Below are positions 56,275 to 64,000 of a DNA stretch of 64,000 nucleotides, one piece after another (position 1 is the stretch's first letter; each line of letters starts with the position of its first letter). Source of the DNA: Temnopleurus reevesii (taxonomy: Eukaryota > Echinodermata > Echinoidea > Temnopleuroida > Temnopleuridae); contig BQKZ01000936.1 in the NCBI GenBank assembly GCA_036244855.1, positions 1 through 64,000 of the forward strand, written 5' to 3'. The notes beneath the pieces are model-generated. The model was given only the letters and a program-made list of their open reading frames with translations, was not told the DNA's origin and did not search any database. The position numbers were made by a program, and so were the translations under genes.

Positions 56275-59200
56275 CTGAGGGAGGAACAAAAAAAAAGATC
56301 CAAATCAATACATCAATGTAAACTGCAAAGTAAAGTGAACGAAAGGAATAACATTTTAAATGGTTTCCTGACAAAATTTGGTTTCATTGAAGAGCCTGTT
56401 TCAGAGTTTATATGTCTAAATATAGAAAATATAGTCTCTACCAAAACCAAGGCTATTTTACGATTCAAAGGAAAGAAGAAACTAGTACATTTGTTTTTTT
56501 TAAGTTTCAAATATATTGCAAAGCGCTGCACTAAAATATGTTTTGAAGTGGGTTATAGCAAACATTTAATTTCATAAAGAAAACACTGATAACTTGGTCA
56601 CACCTTTATCAACTTTTTCTTATTCTAAGAATAAACTACATGCTGATGTTATTTAATAAATTAGTAGCTCATATGTTGTCTGGCAGGACTTCCCATAAAC
56701 CCCTTACATGCAGAAACGGAAAACATTTATGACAAAGTGAGCTAAAAATTGATTCAATATGCTGGATAATTTCACATAATAACCTTTTTTGCCCAGGTTA
56801 CTCGCCATGAGTTAACAATTTCTCAAGAACTTATGGATCGAAGGTAGATAACTTTTTCTAAGCCCCCATCTTGGACTTGTATATTGTCTGGGAGGACCTA
56901 TGGGACCTGTGTCTATAAGAGGAAGGAGAGTGATTGCCCTTAAAGGAGATAAGAATCTATTCATACAGAGACATTGATGCCTTTTTAACATGAACAATAA
57001 TACAAAATACACTTTGATGAACTCTCTATAACATTCTCTAGATGAATGTACTGTTTAGCAGGAAATTTTCGCAGGGGTATAATTTTCATGTTTTCAAAGT
57101 ACACTGGCTGACAGCAAATTTACAAACCCACAACAATTATTACTAAGTTGTCCTTGCAATAATGCCTCTATAATTCAGCTGAAACAGTTCCAGCAGTTCA
57201 TGAGATGCCTCCAGAAAACGTTTCTTGGTTGACCATTTGTGATTCTATCTTGTAATTAAAAAGAATATTCTGCTACTTATGATAAATGCATGAGACATAT
57301 ATTACTGTATACCTTGCTTTGATCGATTTGTTGGCATTTGAATGTGTCTTTGGTAGCTGTGAACACTTATTTTCTTCAGATAGTACCATCTGAAATTGTG
57401 ATTTCCGTCATCATGGATGCAAATGTGAATATGATCATGAAGAAGCAAGCCGTGAAAATTAGCCCCATGAAAAGATACATTAAATGTCATGCTCATTCAA
57501 TGAATAATTGTTACTATGTTGATACAAGAATATTTGGGGGAATATTGATTTCTAATAACTTTTTCATATAACCATAAATAGGCAATAAGGAGCCCATTTC
57601 TTTCATTCATTTGCTCAAGTACATATTTCGCATTCTGTTACAAACAAATGTTTTTAATCATGTCCAGCATAATTAAGATGAATATATGTATAAATATTAT
57701 TTTATAAACAAGTAATTTATTCAAAATGATTGGTATAATGTGCAACCATACTTGAATTCAAAGTCTGTAAATGTGTGGTTTTAATTATCTCCATATACAA
57801 TGTATGGCAATGCTGGTGAACTACACTGTGATAGGCATAAACATAGCATTCAATTATTTACAATTCAACTACACAACCTCAAGAAAACTATTTGGAATAT
57901 TGTTTATAAATCCTGTCTTACAAGGAAATAAACTTCTTGATATATGATGGGGAANNNNNNNNNNNNNNNNNNNNNNNNNNNNNNNNNNNNNNNNNNNNNN
58001 NNNNNNNNNNNNNNNNNNNNNNNNNNNNNNNNNNNNNNNNNNNNNNNNNNNNNNNNNNNNNNNNNNNNNNNNNNNNNNNNNNNNNNNNNNNNNNNNNNNN
58101 NNNNNNNNNNNNNNNNNNNNNNNNNNNNNNNNNNNNNNNNNNNNNNNNNNNNNNNNNNNNNNNNNNNNNNNNNNNNNNNNNNNNNNNNNNNNNNNNNNNN
58201 NNNNNNNNNNNNNNNNNNNNNNNNNNNNNNNNNNNNNNNNNNNNNNNNNNNNNNNNNNNNNNNNNNNNNNNNNNNNNNNNNNNNNNNNNNNNNNNNNNNN
58301 NNNNNNNNNNNNNNNNNNNNNNNNNNNNNNNNNNNNNNNNNNNNNNNNNNNNNNNNNNNNNNNNNNNNNNNNNNNNNNNNNNNNNNNNNNNNNNNNNNNN
58401 NNNNNNNNNNNNNNNNNNNNNNNNNNNNNNNNNNNNNNNNNNNNNNNNNNNNNNNNNNNNNNNNNNNNNNNNNNNNNNNNNNNNNNNNNNNNNNNNNNNN
58501 NNNNNNNNNNNNNNNNNNNNNNNNNNNNNNNNNNNNNNNNNNNNNNNNNNNNNNNNNNNNNNNNNNNNCCCCCCCCCCCCCCTTCTTTCTCCCTCTATTC
58601 CATCGCATTCCTCCTTCTCCTTTCAGCGGACAATACCCCTATGCATGCCTCCCCCTTTGTTATTCTCTATGCTTTGTATTTTCAATTTGCTTTCTCCAAT
58701 GATGCTTTTCCGCTACACATGAATGTAAAGTACATTTGCAGCAGTGAATTGTCCCACTCCTGTAGCAGGAGCGCATCTCCAAAATCTGCAATCAATGGGA
58801 CAAAACAAAACACAATTGAAAGTGGAGAATGAATTTAAAGATTTGTAGAGCAAAATAAAAATCGGGTCCTTATAATAATTGAGACGGGGCTACCAGTAGA
58901 TAACTAGATGTATATCTTTTTTTTATTAAAAAAAAAAATCCAGATAAACGGTACAGGGTATTCTCGAAAGAATGGAATGCATTGTAATTGAATAAACTTT
59001 ACAAGTTGATACTTGATAAAAGAATTGAATATATTTTGCTTTACCTCAGAAAAAGGGTGATTTCTCATGATTCGCTAGGCTCTTATTGCTTATACCCTTT
59101 TATTGACCATGCTGACTTTAAGTTTTATACAGGTAGGCCTACATATAGATGAGTAATCGGAGTAGAGAAATTTAAGAAATTGTTTTACATGCATAACAAT

Positions 59201-62200
59201 AAATGTTTACAAAATTGGGAGATAATTCTCACACAAATTTGGTCGAATCCACAAGCCAATCAACTGTTACTCCTACAAACGCTAGCGAAATTGACCACTG
59301 GTGGAGAAGGGGCAAAGCGAAAGACATTTCCAGTCATATACGTCCAGTATGTGTGGGGAGTGTGAATTCCCATTCATTTTGCATGTTATGGTGTGCTGGT
59401 GAAGAAAACTGATACAAATTGTTTTCTTTGTTTTGTAATGAATAAGTCATTTCTAGGTCTATCTTATTCAAACAAACGGTGAGCATAATTTGTTATTGAA
59501 AAACAGTATTATGTAAATATTTCACTGTAGCTAACAAAGTAATCAAATATCTGCAGTGATACATGTACCTCTCGCCTTCTAAGACTGATGTTCTACATGT
59601 ATATGTTTAATGATCATACTTTAGGTAATGACTAGCATTACCAATAATCAAATGAAATATAAATAATAACAAATTGCTAATATTGTCTCATTTGTTATTG
59701 CAAACAATTTTACTACAACTCACAGATAATTGAATCTCCCAAAACTGATCAATACAGAATCAGATTTAAATTTAAAATGCAAATCTAACAAAATAAATGC
59801 CAGAACTGAAATGTTGAATTAAGCCATTCACTTTTAAGTCATGCAGTTATTTTATTTTAATATCACAGGTATATAATAACTGGTTGATTGAGTTCAATTC
59901 TTTCTGGGCTACTATATATGAACACATACCAGCGTTATCAGCTTTTTAAGTATTTTTGCATAGAGTGCAATGCATGAGTTGGCTTTATGGATACAGGGTG
60001 TAGGCTTTATGGGTTGGCTTCATGGCTTTTATGAATTATTGCAAGCAGGCTCATTTATTATTACCACATAAAAATGGGTAATGTATTGTGTGGCCTGTAA
60101 AATGTATTTGGTTTGTCAATACCCAATTTCCTGGAAATACCTGCATTGATCATGCATTGAATCAATTATCAGATGCCAGAGATACTTCTGAATAAACCAA
60201 TATGGAAAGAAATATAAACGCTCATTTCTTTCCATGGTACTCATGGCATACCTATCAAAAGTTCAAGGCTGAAAACAAACAAATTAATTATTCATTGCAC
60301 GCTGATGTTTGCAGTAATGTTGATTGAAACTGCAAAAAAATCCAAAGCAAACATTACAAATTGCAATCTCTCATCAAATGCTGTCAGCAAAAAAAAAGAT
60401 TAATTGAAAAACTTCAAACTTGAATTATTCTATATATGCATAATCCACGAGGTCAGTCAAAATGAGATACATATGTGATCATGTTGTAAATACATACACC
60501 TGTACAGGTATGTTACTTTCATTGCTCCACGAAGAAGATTAAATGTGAATGCATATTGCTGAGATAATCTAAAAGTACAAATTGAAACATAATGTAAAAT
60601 AATAAAAAAATATATTTGATAAAAGTACAAAAAGGATGGTGATAATGACAAACATCCCAGCTGAAACATCCAAGTAACTGTATGACAAAATAAAAATATG
60701 TTCGCTTGTATTTCATCAACCAACCCAATGAAAATGACCGGAACTAAGGATTTTAGTTGAACTTTAAATTCACATTAAAAAAAAAGAAATATCAGATTGA
60801 TATTAATAAACAGGCATGTAAAAGTGAACTTGAATGTTAGCTTGAAAGGATTCTTGGAAATGCTTTAAGAAAGGGCTGCATCTCATTTTCCACATGAAAA
60901 TTGAAGTGTGTTTTCAGTTTGTTTGGGTTTTTTTACAAAAAAGTTATTTTCAAAATATGGATTATTAGACCCTCTTAAAAATGGGAGGAGGACTGAAAGA
61001 AACCTAGGTTGTGACTATAGATTAATGAAAACTTCATAATTATTTCTTAATATTTATACACAAGTAGAGCGCCACACATGGCAACTTGATAACTTTTAGA
61101 AAAACCTGGGGCTCAGCCATAACAAAAAATGGTTCAAGCAAGAAATATTGTGCGTGGTACAAAAAAAAGTAGATTAAAATCAATAGCATTGGTCCCAGCC
61201 AGGCCTCTCTTCCTAGAATTTCTATGTTCGAGGTGATGGCAGAAATTTCAAAAGAATTCAAGCTTACAAAAAATAAAATCTTTTGAGATGCATTGTAATG
61301 TAAACAATGGGAGTTGACCTACTTGATGAACTTTGTCAATGTATGCCGAAGGTCACCACTATGAAGATCACTGACTCCTAGTACTGTATTGATCACTCAG
61401 AGGCTTATATATCATTCTCTCACATCGATCCCAGCAATAATTTCAATTACATATGTGACTGACACACACAGCCAATAACAAATCAATTTCTGTCTGGTCT
61501 TTGGCTGAGTAATATGAATAAGAAGCTTTGGCACAATTCCATTCATGTCTTTGCAGGGACGGTGATCTAGATTTTCTTCCAAAGGATTCTTGAAGATGAC
61601 TTCCCAAGGGGGGTCACTATAAATCCCTGCTTAATCCCATGATGCCAGTGTCATGCCATTGACTAACCCTGTCATGATAAACCAGAGGCCCTTTTCAATT
61701 TAGACATTCATGTGAACATTTGACCTGATGACCCCTGATACAAAGATAATGTACAAATACTGCACAAAATCTTCTTTTTTTTCGTTTTTTTTTGTTGATA
61801 TATACTGTACATGGGTACAGATACATTTAATGATTCAACGTTTTGAATATTTTAAAAAAATAAGTGTGACGGATTAAAACGGAATTATAAAAACAATAAG
61901 TAACAATACGCTTTAATATGGACAGGAAGTGCATGATCCACGTCATAACACGTGAACAAAAGCCACGTCTCACGTCCTACTGGGTACAGTAATTTATGAA
62001 TTATCACTGTATCTTATTTCTTGTCGGATTTACTTCAATCTTTTTTTGATCCGTTCGTCTGATTTTTCTACTTTTAATCAAAGCAAGAGTTTTATAGCCC
62101 AGACCAAGTCTTTAAGTTCTGCCATATAACTGGAATTTTTTTGCAAACTTTTTAGGCCGCCAAGTACAAGTTTGAGTAGAAGCAGCCTTTACAATACCAA

Positions 62201-64000
62201 TAATTATATAAAAAGCATTTCATATAGGTCAGCTGCCATTTGACAACACAAATGTTCATCCCATGTATTCAAAATTCTTTTAAAAATCCTAAAAACAGAT
62301 TTAATGAAAATATGATGGCTTTTAACATTGAAATGTGATTTAAACTTTTAGGTAGCCGACACAGTAAACAAACATAATTTCTGCCTACAAGTGTGCTTCT
62401 GTCTGAAGCATGCAAACTATACGAGCCCATGAACAAGTATTTTTCCTCCCCATAATCAGCCTCCATCTTAAATAATGATTTCCTGTTCGATCCTACCTCC
62501 CCTTATTACAGTGTACTCCACATTAAATCCCTCGGCTTTCATCAACTACAAATAAATTCACAGATCTGTCTTTTCTTTCTATGTTCCCCATGCCAATATC
62601 TCATCTTCTCAAATTTCCAATAGCTCCCTTCCTTTCCTCCCCCATTTCATCTCCCTCTGAATGATCTGTGATTTTCAAACAGCAGTTACTCATGTTCTCG
62701 CAGTCTTCACTTGCTTTGCTACACATACATGAACAACACATTTGACTATGCCAGCAATCATTAAATTCAAATGACATTAAAATGACCCTGGAAACCAAGA
62801 GACAAGATGACAGGATACCACATTGCATGACATTTTATCCATCATGAAGATGACTATACTACATTATTGTTGTTACCAGTATTGTAGTTACCACAGCAAC
62901 ACACTGTCCAAAACAGAACGTCATACAATTGTCGACCCAAATTTTACAGTCTGTGCTTAAAAATTATATGAAATCTATATTGATACAGCACTTTTCCTAT
63001 TGATGTTTTACATACTGTAACTGTACCCACGTATCAATCATTATCGTAAGGTTGACAGGTTTTTAGAATTGCTTGAATGCCATGAAAATTTGGGTAAAAT
63101 CATGGCAAACAGGACAAAGCGTTGTCTAACAAAGATTCACATAGTAATATACTTTTCATATATTTACAACACCATATAGCCTATCAATTTTTTTAAACAT
63201 GAGCAGAAGTATTAAACATTTTTATCCTTGCAGGCTATTTTTGCGTTGTAAATATCCCTAATTTGTTCAAACTACTCACACTTACATACTCCCCATCTTC
63301 ACTTTATTTTTGTTTTTTTGTTCCTTTTCCTTGAACATTTCTTTCACACAATTAAATGTTTTGTATTTTAACCAACCATCATACACATCAAGAAGTTGCC
63401 TTGAAATTTGAAAAAAAAATCACAGCACTTTGACAGGAATCTTATATCACACAGTTCTGTGTACATACCATTGATGGTGATAAGAAAGTCAATATAATTA
63501 TGATTCACAACCCAACTAATGAAATTCTTCTCCTTTGCTTTGTGTCGTTTTTTTTTATGATACATAGATGTACGTATGAAGGGAAAAAATTAATGAATAA
63601 ATACCAGTAATTAGGGGCATTCTTTCATATCGGCTTCATTCGTTTTTCATTTTTTAGGAGGTTACGTTTTCCTAGTATGACTTGTTCGCAATATAGAGAA
63701 TTACCTTAAAACAATCATTGTGCGGACATGATTTTCTTGCGATTCTGATCGCAAACGCCCCCCTTGTTATACAATTTTTTAATGTTGACTGTTTTGTTGA
63801 CTAAGTCTACAAAAAAGGTCCCCATTGCATAACTACAGTTCCGAGAAATACTCACAAAAAGTCAACATTGAAAAACAAATAGGAGAGAAACACTCATACA
63901 AAGGTCAATATTATAGCATTTATTAGGTACCGTAATCTGAAATCTTGTTCAATGGAGATGACATCAAACATTTATACAGGGACATGACCTTTTATAACAT
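56275..64000. other. Probable upstream intron of the receptor gene
   Basis: I searched the minus strand for an Ig1 exon (YxC motif with splice sites) and for a signal-peptide exon, and found none. Frames of up to about 88 residues here lack motifs. A short hairpin with CTCCTGTAGCAGGAG and TTGTCCCA/TGGGACAA is at 58748-58804. The N gap may hide an exon. Confidence 0.45.
57955..58568. other. Assembly gap, 614 N
   Basis: A run of Ns followed directly by about 14 C. Its true length is unknown, and open frames drawn across it are meaningless. Confidence 0.99.

Noticed and set aside
57904..58722. Three open frames of 234-261 residues
   Set aside because: They consist almost entirely of N-gap positions.

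Overview
This is a stretch of an animal nuclear genome: AT-rich, intron-rich, with GT-AG splicing and dense small inverted-repeat transposons. The two genes, the repeat style and the signs of a very heterozygous assembly (single N joins, a 614-base N gap, one locus present as two haplotypes) suggest a marine deuterostome, most likely an echinoderm such as a sea urchin. The species is an inference. Both genes lie on the minus strand, head to tail.

Gene 1 (25040 down to 5556) is a complete guanine deaminase (GDA). I rebuilt 13 exons whose phases all join into one 468-residue frame. All zinc-binding and catalytic residues known from the human enzyme are present. It has a 28-nt microexon, one GC-AG intron and an unusual HCACSN motif. 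Its 8.9-kb first intron holds the repeat-rich 16.5-22.4 kb region.

Gene 2 (56274 down to 36596) is a DCC-family adhesion/guidance receptor. The order is Ig-Ig-Ig, five fibronectin type III (FN3) domains, one membrane span and a 272-residue cytoplasmic tail. The five FN3 domains point to protogenin/IGDCC4 rather than DCC/neogenin, which have six. Seventeen exons join into 1107 residues. The first Ig domain and the signal peptide are missing and must lie in the N gap or beyond the right edge. Three of its exons have decayed partial copies in the next intron, and a fourth case is possible.

Region by region: 1-5 kb is intergenic with two MITEs (small non-autonomous DNA transposons). 5.5-25 kb is GDA. 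25-36.6 kb is the GDA upstream region and gene-poor sequence with a 431-bp tandem duplication, microsatellites and MITEs. 36.6-56.3 kb is the receptor. 56.3-64 kb is probably its upstream intron, with the N gap and no recognised exon.

The strongest single observation is at 18993-22391. A complete second haplotype (19876-21365) has been placed inside a transposon of the first haplotype, so the window holds both the filled and the empty insertion site and shows a TTA target-site duplication. The genes are unrelated in function: GDA is a cytosolic purine-catabolism enzyme and the receptor is a cell-surface protein.
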